The notes beneath the pieces were generated by a model. It made no database searches and was not told the DNA's origin. It saw only the letters and a program-made list of their open reading frames with translations. Positions 5,849 to 12,040 of a stretch of DNA of 14,080 nucleotides are shown here, piece after piece. The stretch's first letter is position 1, and each line of letters starts with the position of its first letter. The stretch comes from Clostridiales bacterium. GTDB lineage: Bacteria > Bacillota > Clostridia > Oscillospirales > Oscillospiraceae. The position numbers and the translations under genes were made by a program. Location of the stretch: positions 1 through 14,080 of the forward strand of contig CABIYX010000048.1 in assembly GCA_902363045.1 (NCBI GenBank). Direction: 5' to 3'.

Positions 5849-7180
5849 ATGGTTGAGAAGAAACGGAAAAGCTTTGTCAAGCGCATGGTAACAGCCCTGA
5901 TCCTGGGCGTGATCCTGGGCATCGTTATCTCAGTGTTAAAACCCTCCATGTCCCCGGCCACGTGGGATGTTCTGAATAAGATTTTCTTCCAGGACATCAC
6001 CGTCAGCGAGGGACGCAGCGCCATTGGCCTGTTCTACATCATTCAGACGGTATTTACCAACGCATTGAAGCTGGCCATTGTGCCCATGGTCTTTTTCTCC
6101 ATCATTATGTCTGTTTGCAGCATGAACGACATGAGAAAGCTGGGGCGCATCGCCGGCAAGACCATCATCACCTTTGTGCTGTTCTATCTGGTGGCCTGCC
6201 TGTTCGCCGCCTTGGTCTCCGAGGCCGTCATTGGCATGGGCCTGTACCGGGAGTTTGTGGTGGACAGCCTGGCCGCCAACGTGACCGAGGCGGAGACCAG
6301 CAACATCCTGGTCACTCTGGTCAATGCGGTGCCGGACAATATGATCGCGGCCCTGAGTTCCAACAACAAGATGCTGGCGGTCATCACTTGCTCTGTGATC
6401 ATCGGCGTGAGCATTGCCGCCATGGGCGACAAGATCAAGGTCTTCAAGGTGTTCTGCGATGAGTGCAGCCAGATCGTCCAGAAGTTCCTGGACTTCCTGA
6501 TCATTGTGTGCAGCCCTGTCTCCGTGTTCTGCATGATCACCCGCACCTTCGCCATCTACGGCATCGACCAGGTGAGCAATATCTTCTCCTACATCCTTGT
6601 CACCATCATCGTCCTGGTGGTCTATCTGATGGTGGCCTACCCCATCGCCATCGGTGCTACTACCCGCTGCAACCCCTTCATCTTCATGAAGAAGATGATC
6701 AAGGTGGCCATCATCGCCTTTGGCGCTGCCGCCTCTGCCCCCGCTCTGCCTCTGAACCGTGAGACCTGTGTGAAGGAACTGGGCTGCTCTGAGGAGATCA
6801 CCGACTTCGTGCTGCCTGTGGGCATGACCATCAATATGAACGGCACCGCCATCATGCACATCATCGGCGCCGCCTTCATCGCCACCTGCGCTGGCCTGGA
6901 GGTGACCCCCATGAACTACCTGACCATGACCCTGCTGGCCATTGCCGCTTCCATGGGCACCCCGGCCATCCCCGCCGCGGGCTCTGTCATGCTGTACGCG
7001 GTGCTCACCGGCGCGGGCTTCAACACCGAGCTGTGCACCCTCATCTACTCCCTGGTGCTTGCCATGAACAAGCCCTGTGAGATGGTCCTGACCACCCTGA
7101 ACGTGGTGGGTGATGCGGCCACCGCCGTGATCGTCTCCGCCAGCGAGAAGGAGTTCAACAAGGAACTCTACAACAGCTGA
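5849..7180 (+). CDS. DAACS/SLC1-family cation symporter lacking the substrate arginine
   Basis: This 443-residue inner-membrane protein has the SLC1 fold (GltP/GltT/DctA group): N-terminal helices from ~residue 12, hairpin HP1 (AAASAPALPL, 293-302, in place of the usual serine-rich SSSATLP), TM7 NMNGT (329-333, usually NMDGT), hairpin HP2 SMGTPAIPAAG (368-378) and TM8 ending LNVVGD (417-422). Aligned by eye with archaeal GltPh, D405 and N401 are kept (D422, N418), but R397, which binds the side-chain carboxylate of aspartate/glutamate, is L414, D394 is E411 and D390 is N407. The family normally moves dicarboxylates or acidic or neutral amino acids with Na+ or H+; loss of this Arg points to a substrate without a second free carboxylate. 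The start at 5849 has GGAG 8 nt upstream. It leads the pxpBCA genes, suggesting uptake of their substrate. Confidence 0.88.
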   Translation: MVEKKRKSFVKRMVTALILGVILGIVISVLKPSMSPATWDVLNKIFFQDITVSEGRSAIGLFYIIQTVFTNALKLAIVPMVFFSIIMSVCSMNDMRKLGRIAGKTIITFVLFYLVACLFAALVSEAVIGMGLYREFVVDSLAANVTEAETSNILVTLVNAVPDNMIAALSSNNKMLAVITCSVIIGVSIAAMGDKIKVFKVFCDECSQIVQKFLDFLIIVCSPVSVFCMITRTFAIYGIDQVSNIFSYILVTIIVLVVYLMVAYPIAIGATTRCNPFIFMKKMIKVAIIAFGAAASAPALPLNRETCVKELGCSEEITDFVLPVGMTINMNGTAIMHIIGAAFIATCAGLEVTPMNYLTMTLLAIAASMGTPAIPAAGSVMLYAVLTGAGFNTELCTLIYSLVLAMNKPCEMVLTTLNVVGDAATAVIVSASEKEFNKELYNS

Positions 7181-7216
7181 TCCCCGCCGTCCTGTTATTT
7201 TGAACCAATCGATCCA

Positions 7217-7248
7217 TCCGGCCGGTCCATTGATATGGACCGGCCGGA
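7217..7248 (+). promoter_or_regulatory. perfect 14-bp hairpin just upstream of pxpB
   Basis: TCCGGCCGGTCCAT (7217-7230) and ATGGACCGGCCGGA (7235-7248) form a perfect 14-bp stem with loop TGAT, ending 4 nt before the pxpB ribosome site GGAGG (7253-7257). No T-run follows, so it is not a standard terminator. It could set the symporter:pxp expression ratio by protecting the upstream message end, by processing, or by affecting pxpB initiation. An in-frame ATG inside it (7235) is not the start. Confidence 0.75.
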
Positions 7249-7264
7249 CAAATGGAGGAATACG

Positions 7265-7987
7265 ATGTACACCTTACATAATGTGGGCGATCAGGCCCTG
7301 TTGGTGGAATTTGAAAATGAGATCAGCATGGAGGTCAATCGGAAGGTGATGGCCTTAAAGGGCGCGCTGGAAGCCCATAGGCTCCCCGGGATAGGGGAAC
7401 TGGTCCCCACATACCGCTCCCTGGCCATCCACTACGACCCTCTCACAGCTGACCTGGAGCAGCTGAAGGAGGCCATCGACCAGAGCGCCGGCCACTTGGA
7501 TCTTGCTGCGCTCCCCAAGGCCATTGTGACGGAGATCCCTGTCCTGTACGAGGGGGAATATGCACTGGATCTGGAGGAGATCGCCCGCATTGAGGGCAAG
7601 ACGGTGGAGGAAATCATCCGCATCCACAGCCAGAGCGACTACTATGTCTATATGCTGGGCTTTGCCCCCGGTCACCCCTACACCGCCCGGTTTGAACACC
7701 CCTTTTCCTTCAAGCGCCGGGAGACGCCCCGGGTGCGGATCCCGGGCGGGAGCATCGTAGTGCAGCTGGGCCTGAGCGACATCATCCCTTTCGATCAGCC
7801 CTGTGGCTGGAACATCATCGGCAGCACGCCCCTGCTGGCCTGCGACTACCGCAAGGAGAACCCCTTCCTGCTGAAGGCAGGGCAGTGGATCCGCCATGTA
7901 CCAGTGGACCGTGTGGAGTTCATGGACATCAAGCGGCAGGTGGAGCTGGGCTGCTACCAGCCCAGAACCTATGAGAAGGAGGGCTGA
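7265..7987 (+). CDS. pxpB: 5-oxoprolinase subunit B family protein (KipI-like)
   Basis: This 240-residue protein is a KipI/allophanate hydrolase subunit 1 family member. With PxpC and PxpA it forms the ATP-dependent 5-oxoprolinase that opens the lactam ring of 5-oxoproline to glutamate. Visible landmarks are GELVPTYRSLAIHYDP (44-59), YMLGFAPGHPY (near 130-145) and ETPRVRIPGGSIVV followed by CGWNIIGSTPL. The last motif usually reads SPGGW..IGRTP, so this copy differs at several conserved places (QPCGW, STP). The start at 7265 follows TGGAGG; the earlier ATG at 7235 lies in a hairpin. The stop is 2 nt before pxpC. In Bacillus the homologue KipI also inhibits the kinase KinA; nothing here shows such a role. 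Confidence 0.88.
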   Translation: MYTLHNVGDQALLVEFENEISMEVNRKVMALKGALEAHRLPGIGELVPTYRSLAIHYDPLTADLEQLKEAIDQSAGHLDLAALPKAIVTEIPVLYEGEYALDLEEIARIEGKTVEEIIRIHSQSDYYVYMLGFAPGHPYTARFEHPFSFKRRETPRVRIPGGSIVVQLGLSDIIPFDQPCGWNIIGSTPLLACDYRKENPFLLKAGQWIRHVPVDRVEFMDIKRQVELGCYQPRTYEKEG

Positions 7988-7989
7988 AC

Positions 7990-9054
7990 ATGGGCATTTT
8001 CATAGAAACCCCCGGTGTGCTCACCACCGTTCAGGACGGCGGCCGGTATGGCTATGAGCAGTTCGGCGTCTCTCCCTCCGGCCCCATGGATCTGGAGTCC
8101 TTCCAGCTGGCCAATATCCTGGTGGGCAACCCACGGGACCTGAGCGCCCTGGAGGCCACCATGCTGGGTCCCACCCTGCGCTTTACCCGGGACAACATCA
8201 TTGCCATCACCGGCGGGGATATGACGCCCCTGCTGAACGAGCAGCCCGTTCCCATGAACCAGGCCATCCTGATCCGGTCCGGTTCTGTTCTGAAGCTGCG
8301 GGCCGCCCGCACCGGCTGCCGGACCTATGTGGCCTTTGCCGGTGGGCTGGATGTGCCGGAGGTCATGGGCAGCCGTGCCACCGGGGTCCAGAACCGGGTG
8401 GGCGGACTGAAGGGCCGCAAGCTGGCCAAGGGGGACGAGATCCCCTTCCTGGCCCCCAAGACAGCTCTGCCCCGTATGAAGGACCGCCGGACCAGCCACC
8501 CCATGCCTGCTGGGAAGGAGCGGGTCCTGCGGGTCATCCTGGGCCCCCAGGATGACGCCTTCACCCAACAGGGGTTGGACACCTTTCTGGGCCAGCCCTA
8601 CCAGGTGACCAATGACTTCGACCGCATGGGCTGCCGCCTGGACGGGCCGGTCATCCAGCACAAGGTGGACGGCAACATCATCTCCGACGGCATGGTCACC
8701 GGGGCCATCCAGGTGCCCACCTCCGGCCTGCCCATCATCATGCTGGCGGAGCGGCAGACTGTGGGCGGCTATACCAAGATCGCCACTGTGATCACCGCGG
8801 ACCTTCCCGTTATCGGCCAGTGCCGTCCCGGCGATACCATCCGCTTTCAGTCGGTCCCTGTCTCCCGGGCCCACCAGCTGTGGCGGGAGACGCGGGAGCG
8901 CCTCAATGAGCTGGACCGGCGGCTGAATGCTCCGCCTGCCCAGCCTCAGACCGCAGCCCAACCCCAGGCCAAAGGACTGGGGCCTGTGCGTCACTACCGC
9001 ATCACCGTCAACGGAACCGTCTATGAGACCTCCATCCAGGTGGTCTCCCAGTAA
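7990..9054 (+). CDS. pxpC: 5-oxoprolinase subunit C family protein (KipA-like) with a biotinyl-domain-like tail
   Basis: This 354-residue protein is the KipA/allophanate hydrolase subunit 2 ('biotin-dependent carboxyltransferase') family partner of PxpB. Core motifs are clear: TVQDGGRYGYEQFGVSPSGP, RMGCRLDGP and SDGMVTGAIQVPTSGLPII followed by AERQTVGGYTKIATVI. The core ends near residue 310, the usual family length. It is followed by a Pro/Gln/Ala-rich linker (314-326) and RHYRITVNGTVYETSIQ (334-350), which resembles the first strands of a biotin carboxyl carrier domain but stops before any biotin-lysine motif. The start has GAAGGAGGG just upstream, overlapping the end of pxpB, so translation is likely coupled. 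It lies 18 nt before pxpA. The tail is real in this frame, but its kinship to BCCP is judged by eye. Confidence 0.9.
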   Translation: MGIFIETPGVLTTVQDGGRYGYEQFGVSPSGPMDLESFQLANILVGNPRDLSALEATMLGPTLRFTRDNIIAITGGDMTPLLNEQPVPMNQAILIRSGSVLKLRAARTGCRTYVAFAGGLDVPEVMGSRATGVQNRVGGLKGRKLAKGDEIPFLAPKTALPRMKDRRTSHPMPAGKERVLRVILGPQDDAFTQQGLDTFLGQPYQVTNDFDRMGCRLDGPVIQHKVDGNIISDGMVTGAIQVPTSGLPIIMLAERQTVGGYTKIATVITADLPVIGQCRPGDTIRFQSVPVSRAHQLWRETRERLNELDRRLNAPPAQPQTAAQPQAKGLGPVRHYRITVNGTVYETSIQVVSQ

Positions 9055-9072
9055 CAGAAAGAGGTGCGTTTC

Positions 9073-9831
9073 ATGTATTCCATCGATTTGAACAGCGATA
9101 TGGGCGAGAGCTTCGGCGCTTACCGCATCGGAAACGATGAGGGCATCATCCAGCATATCACCTCCACCAATGTGGCCTGCGGCTACCACGCCGGGGATCC
9201 CATGGTGATGGACAAGGTGGTGCGCATGGCCAAGGAGCGGGGCGTGGCTGTGGGCGCGCATCCCGGCTACCCCGACCTGATGGGGTTCGGCCGCCGGAAG
9301 ATGACGTTGTCTGTGGACGAGGTCAAAAATTACATGAAGTATCAGATCGGAGCCCTTATGGCGTTCACCCAGAGCTATGGGCTGAAGCTGCAGCACGTGG
9401 CGCCCCACGGCGCGCTGGGCAACCTGTGCCAGTACGACCGTGAGACCTCCCGGGCCATCTGTGAGGCCGTGTATGAGATCGATCCCTCCATCCGTATCTT
9501 CTACTGCGCGGGGGCCGTGCTGGGGGAGGAGGCCCAGAAGATGGGCCTGAAGACAGCGGCGGAGATCTTCGCCGACCGCGCCTATCAGGAGGACCTGTCC
9601 CTGGTTCCCCGGAAGCAGCCAGGCTCCATGATCACAGATGAGGATCTGGCGGTGGAGCGGTGCGTCAAAATGATCAAGGAGCACAAGGTCACCGCCATCA
9701 CCGGCAAGGAGATCGAGATCCAGGGGGATACCCTGTGCGTCCACGGGGACGGCGCCAAGGCCCTGGCCTTTGTGGAGCGCATCAAAAAGGAATTCCAGCA
9801 GGAAGGGATCCAGATCCGGAACTTCCTGTAA
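9073..9831 (+). CDS. pxpA: 5-oxoprolinase subunit A family protein (LamB/YcsF)
   Basis: This 252-residue protein is a full-length LamB/YcsF family member, a deacetylase-like TIM-barrel subunit of 5-oxoprolinase. It shows DLNSDMGESFG (5-15), NVACGYHAGDP (33-43), GAHPGYPDLMGFGRR, FADRAYQEDLSLVPR and VHGDG near the end. The family signature usually read as HVKPHGALYN is HVAPHGALGN here, so the conserved Lys and Tyr are replaced by Ala and Gly. I use ATG 9073, 7 nt after AGAGGTG and matching the family N-terminus; a GTG at 9064 is in frame but overlaps that site. It is the last gene of the symporter-pxpBCA unit and is followed by a terminator. Because of the altered signature, activity on 5-oxoproline itself is likely but not certain. 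Confidence 0.9.
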   Translation: MYSIDLNSDMGESFGAYRIGNDEGIIQHITSTNVACGYHAGDPMVMDKVVRMAKERGVAVGAHPGYPDLMGFGRRKMTLSVDEVKNYMKYQIGALMAFTQSYGLKLQHVAPHGALGNLCQYDRETSRAICEAVYEIDPSIRIFYCAGAVLGEEAQKMGLKTAAEIFADRAYQEDLSLVPRKQPGSMITDEDLAVERCVKMIKEHKVTAITGKEIEIQGDTLCVHGDGAKALAFVERIKKEFQQEGIQIRNFL

Positions 9832-9871
9832 GGCCGGCTCCCGCCGGGGTGAAACGGTGAGCGCGGAAACC

Positions 9872-9908
9872 AAACCCCATCGGCCATAATCGGCCGATGG
9901 GGTTTCTG
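9872..9908 (+). terminator. terminator of the pxp operon
   Basis: AAACCCCATCGGCC (9872-9885) pairs perfectly with GGCCGATGGGGTTT (9892-9905) around ATAATC, 40 nt after the pxpA stop. The T-run is short (TTTCTGT). It also keeps pxp transcripts apart from the tRNA promoter that follows. Confidence 0.8.
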
Positions 9909-9952
9909 TCGATCAAAGCCGGGCGGATGAATGAGGAACGGACAGGTTTTCG

Positions 9953-9981
9953 TTGACAGAGTAAAGGGAAGAGGATAAAAT
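9953..9981 (+). promoter_or_regulatory. near-consensus promoter of the tRNA-Arg locus
   Basis: TTGACA (9953-9958), 17 nt, TAAAAT (9976-9981). It is the strongest sigma-A promoter in the window and lies 38 nt before the first tRNA-Arg copy. It now reads through the truncated copies into the intact tRNA at 10224. Confidence 0.85.
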
Positions 9982-10019
9982 GGAGGAACAGAGCGGCAGA
10001 GCTGCCACCCTGTATTTCT

Positions 10020-10060
10020 GCGCCAGTAGCTCAATAGGATAGAGCGCACCCCTCCTAAGG
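10020..10060 (+). pseudogene. host tRNA-Arg(CCU) cut off in the anticodon arm
   Basis: GCGCCAG (10020-10026), TA, a D arm GCTC..GAGC, the anticodon-stem strand CACCC and loop CTCCTAA (anticodon CCU) form the 5' half of a tRNA-Arg. After CTCCTAAGG the sequence leaves the tRNA: the next bases (TTATG) do not pair with CACCC and no strand complementary to GCGCCAG (CTGGCGC) follows. It has the strong promoter at 9953-9981 and a different sequence from the intact copy at 10224, so it is read as the native host gene broken by integration. Its 3' half should lie at the far end of the element, beyond 14080. Confidence 0.75.
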
Positions 10061-10260
10061 TTATGCTCTACCGGCCGCCTTACGATGAAAAGTGATCGTT
10101 ACCAATTTTAATTGAATAGATGTCTCTGTAGCTCAGCAGGATAGAGCGTTCGCCTCCTAAGGTTATGCTCTACCGGCCGCCTTACGATGAAAAGTGATCG
10201 TTACCAATTTTAATTGAATAGATGTCTCTGTAGCTCAGCAGGATAGAGCGTTCGCCTCCT
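10051..10260 (+). repeat. 102-bp tandem repeat of element end plus tRNA-Arg 5' half
   Basis: CCTCCTAAG recurs at 10051, 10153 and 10255, exactly 102 nt apart. The two full units (10051-10152, 10153-10254) appear identical and consist of a non-tRNA stretch starting GGTTATGCTCTACCGGCC and a tRNA-Arg 5' half (GTCTCTGTAGCTCAGC and on) cut at the same point of the anticodon loop. The third occurrence of the core continues into the intact tRNA. This is what repeated integration at the core CCTCCTAAG would leave, each event adding one copy of the element's left end. A simple slippage duplication is the alternative. Confidence 0.85.
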
Positions 10261-10300
10261 AAGCGAAAGGCCGTGGGTTCGAATCCCGCCAGGGACGCCA
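10224..10300 (+). tRNA. tRNA-Arg(CCU), probably carried by the element
   Basis: A complete 77-nt tRNA: acceptor GTCTCTG/CAGGGAC (one G-T pair), D arm GCTC..GAGC, anticodon arm TTCGC-CTCCTAA-GCGAA, T arm GTGGG-TTCGAAT-CCCGC (one G-T and standard pairs), discriminator G and encoded CCA. The anticodon CCU reads AGG. Its acceptor and anticodon stems differ from the broken upstream copy (GCGCCAG, CACCC), so it is not that gene restored. It follows AT-rich sequence rather than its own clear promoter and probably relies on the promoter at 9953. A terminator follows at 10309. Confidence 0.93.
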
Positions 10301-10308
10301 GCAAACAC

Positions 10309-10348
10309 GCCGAAAACCTTTGATTTATCAGGGTTTTCGGCTTTTCTT
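10309..10348 (+). terminator. terminator after tRNA-Arg
   Basis: GCCGAAAACC (10309-10318) pairs with GGTTTTCGGC (10332-10341), followed by TTTTCTT, 8 nt after the CCA end of the tRNA. Confidence 0.85.
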
Positions 10349-10388
10349 ATTTCTGCGGCTTTTGTGGCTTTTTTGCAAAAAACCTTGG

Positions 10389-10563
10389 TTTGCTAACATT
10401 TGCTAACGAGATTTGGCCTTTTGCTAAGAAAGGCGGTAAGTCAGAGGTTCGATTTTTACCAAAGGAACTTGCAAACATTTGTTAGCAGAAATTAGAGGAA
10501 GTTGCAAACAAAATCGCGAATTTGCTAACATCGCTCAAAAATGCTTTCAGAACCTTGCTAACA
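10389..10563. repeat. cluster of TTTGCTAACA repeats, candidate integrase arm sites
   Basis: The ten-base TTTGCTAACA occurs at 10389-10398 and 10521-10530, with close variants at 10399-10408 (TTTGCTAACG), 10420-10429 (TTTGCTAAGA), 10554-10563 (CTTGCTAACA) and inverted at 10480-10489 (TCTGCTAACA on the minus strand). Two related TTGCAAACA sites are at 10469-10477 and 10502-10510. The cluster lies in a non-coding 300-nt gap between the tRNA core site and the integrase gene. Known tyrosine integrases bind short repeats of this kind with their N-terminal domain, so arm-type sites are the likeliest role; excisionase sites are possible for some. Confidence 0.75.
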
Positions 10564-10604
10564 AAAAAAGTGTTTGGTCACTGTGCAAAGTGGTTCAAAC
10601 GAAG

Positions 10605-10627
10605 AAAACCTCTCACAAAGTGAGAGG
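10605..10627 (-). terminator. terminator of the integrase gene
   Basis: Minus-strand CCTCTCAC-TTT-GTGAGAGG (10627-10609) is followed by TTTTCTTC, 22 nt after the integrase stop at 10649. Confidence 0.8.
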
Positions 10628-10648
10628 CGTTCTTCTGAGGGAGGGACT

Positions 10649-12040
10649 TTATAAAGCTTTTGCCAGCTGCTTGAGCAGTGCGGCAGTTTCGGGATTTTTA
10701 AGCAGTTCCAGTATCTTTGCTGCATCACTTTCATCACTTTCAGTGACGGCAGTATCCGCAGTTTTAGGCTCTGTATCTTCAACAGGGTCAGGAGTCTTGG
10801 ATGAGTAAAATGCTTCCTCCAATCGCTGAGCGTTTATGCAGCGATCCTCGTCGATGATGTGAGAGTAGACATCTGCAACCATTTTTACCTGAGCATGACC
10901 AGAGTCGCCCTGGACGGATTTCATATCGCCGCCATTGAGTTTCAGCTTGTAGGTGATACTGGAGTGACGGAGAGAATGGAATACAACATGAGGCAGTCCG
11001 TTTTCTTTGATAAGTTTATTGAAAGCACGGTTAATCACCTGGCTTTCCATCGGACGGCCATTGCTGGAGCAAAAGACCAGGTTATTGTCGATGTATTCAT
11101 CTCCAAACAGATCCATCAGCTCATCAATTTCTTTTTTTCTTTCTACCAGCATATAGGCAACTGTTTTCGGCAGGTACACACGGCGAATACTGGTTTTGGT
11201 TTTAGGCTCTTTCAGGACCAGAGCAGTATGGGTACTGGCTATGCAAGGTGGAAACTTCTTAATAACACCTTTGTCACTCAAATCGTCCAATGCACCTCGT
11301 GTAACCCGTTGCAGCTCTTTGTTGACGAATATATAAGCTGAACCATTTTCTATGCTCTGTGGTGCAATATCAATGCAGTCCCAGGTAAGGCCCAGCATTT
11401 CGCCAATGCGTAAAGAGCAGGAGAACGCCAGATTTAAGGCAAGGGAGAGTATAGGATCATCACAGACTTCCATCGCCTTGCTCAGCGTTTCGGCAGTCCA
11501 TATATCCCGTTCTTTATGTTCTTCTTTGGGAAGTGTCGCATTCAGAACAGGGTTACGGCTGATTAGTTCCCAACGCACCGCCTGATTAAAGGCACTGCGA
11601 AGTAGCTTGTGAATTTCTCTTACTGTATGCGGGGTCAGATATTCGCTTGTGGGTTTGCGGTTGTTGACGCTTACCGTTTTCACAGAGAGCAGATCGCGGT
11701 AATACTTATCCATCATCCTTGGAGTGATGTCGGATAGTAACATATCTCCGATAATAGGAGTTATGTAGTTTCTCGCCAGACCACGGCGGCTTTCATATGT
11801 TGACATTGCCCAGGTATTTACACCATAGATGGACATATATTCATCGAGCAGATCGTTCAGGGTCTTTGCCGTAGGAATAAAGAAGGTTCCAGAGTCCTGC
11901 TCATACTCAATTTGCTTTTTTCGTTTTTTTGCTTCTGCATTTGTGCTGAAGGTTTCCCAACGCTGTCTGCGTTTTCCGTTTTCATCTGTGTAATCATACA
12001 CCACAGAATATTTGCTTTTACGCTTCACGATAGATGCCAT
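10649..12040 (-). CDS. int: tyrosine recombinase / site-specific integrase
   Basis: This 463-residue integrase has an N-terminal arm-binding region (SIVKRKSKYSVVYDYTDENG, with WETF), a core-binding helical domain (~60-165) and a catalytic domain with the family residues in order: R211 (CSLRIGEM), a Lys in the KTKTSIRR turn (~280-284), H355-x-x-R358 (HSLRHSS), H382 (SGHAQ) and the nucleophile Y392 (ADVYSHI). It would join the element's core to CCTCCTAAG in tRNA-Arg. The C-terminus carries an extra acidic, Thr/Asp/Glu-rich tail (~415-463). Of two ATGs (12046, 12040) I prefer 12040, 8 nt after AAAGGAG; the other is too close to that site. The start lies inside the end of the upstream HTH gene, which suggests translational coupling. 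It reads toward the tRNA, and it is not the classic Tn916 Int by sequence. Confidence 0.95.
   Translation of the reverse strand: MASIVKRKSKYSVVYDYTDENGKRRQRWETFSTNAEAKKRKKQIEYEQDSGTFFIPTAKTLNDLLDEYMSIYGVNTWAMSTYESRRGLARNYITPIIGDMLLSDITPRMMDKYYRDLLSVKTVSVNNRKPTSEYLTPHTVREIHKLLRSAFNQAVRWELISRNPVLNATLPKEEHKERDIWTAETLSKAMEVCDDPILSLALNLAFSCSLRIGEMLGLTWDCIDIAPQSIENGSAYIFVNKELQRVTRGALDDLSDKGVIKKFPPCIASTHTALVLKEPKTKTSIRRVYLPKTVAYMLVERKKEIDELMDLFGDEYIDNNLVFCSSNGRPMESQVINRAFNKLIKENGLPHVVFHSLRHSSITYKLKLNGGDMKSVQGDSGHAQVKMVADVYSHIIDEDRCINAQRLEEAFYSSKTPDPVEDTEPKTADTAVTESDESDAAKILELLKNPETAALLKQLAKAL

Noticed and set aside
5936..6859. 307-codon minus-strand ORF opposite the symporter
   Set aside because: His/Asp/Gly-rich low-complexity translation of the antisense of membrane-helix codons; no ribosome site.
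7969..9873. 634-codon minus-strand ORF across pxpC and pxpA
   Set aside because: It is antisense to two clear family members, its composition (G/H/D/Q rich) is typical of GC-rich shadow frames, and it has no recognisable motif.
10389..10563. CRISPR-like or origin iterons
   Set aside because: The 10-nt repeats are irregularly spaced, in both orientations and beside an integrase and its core site; no replication protein gene is present.
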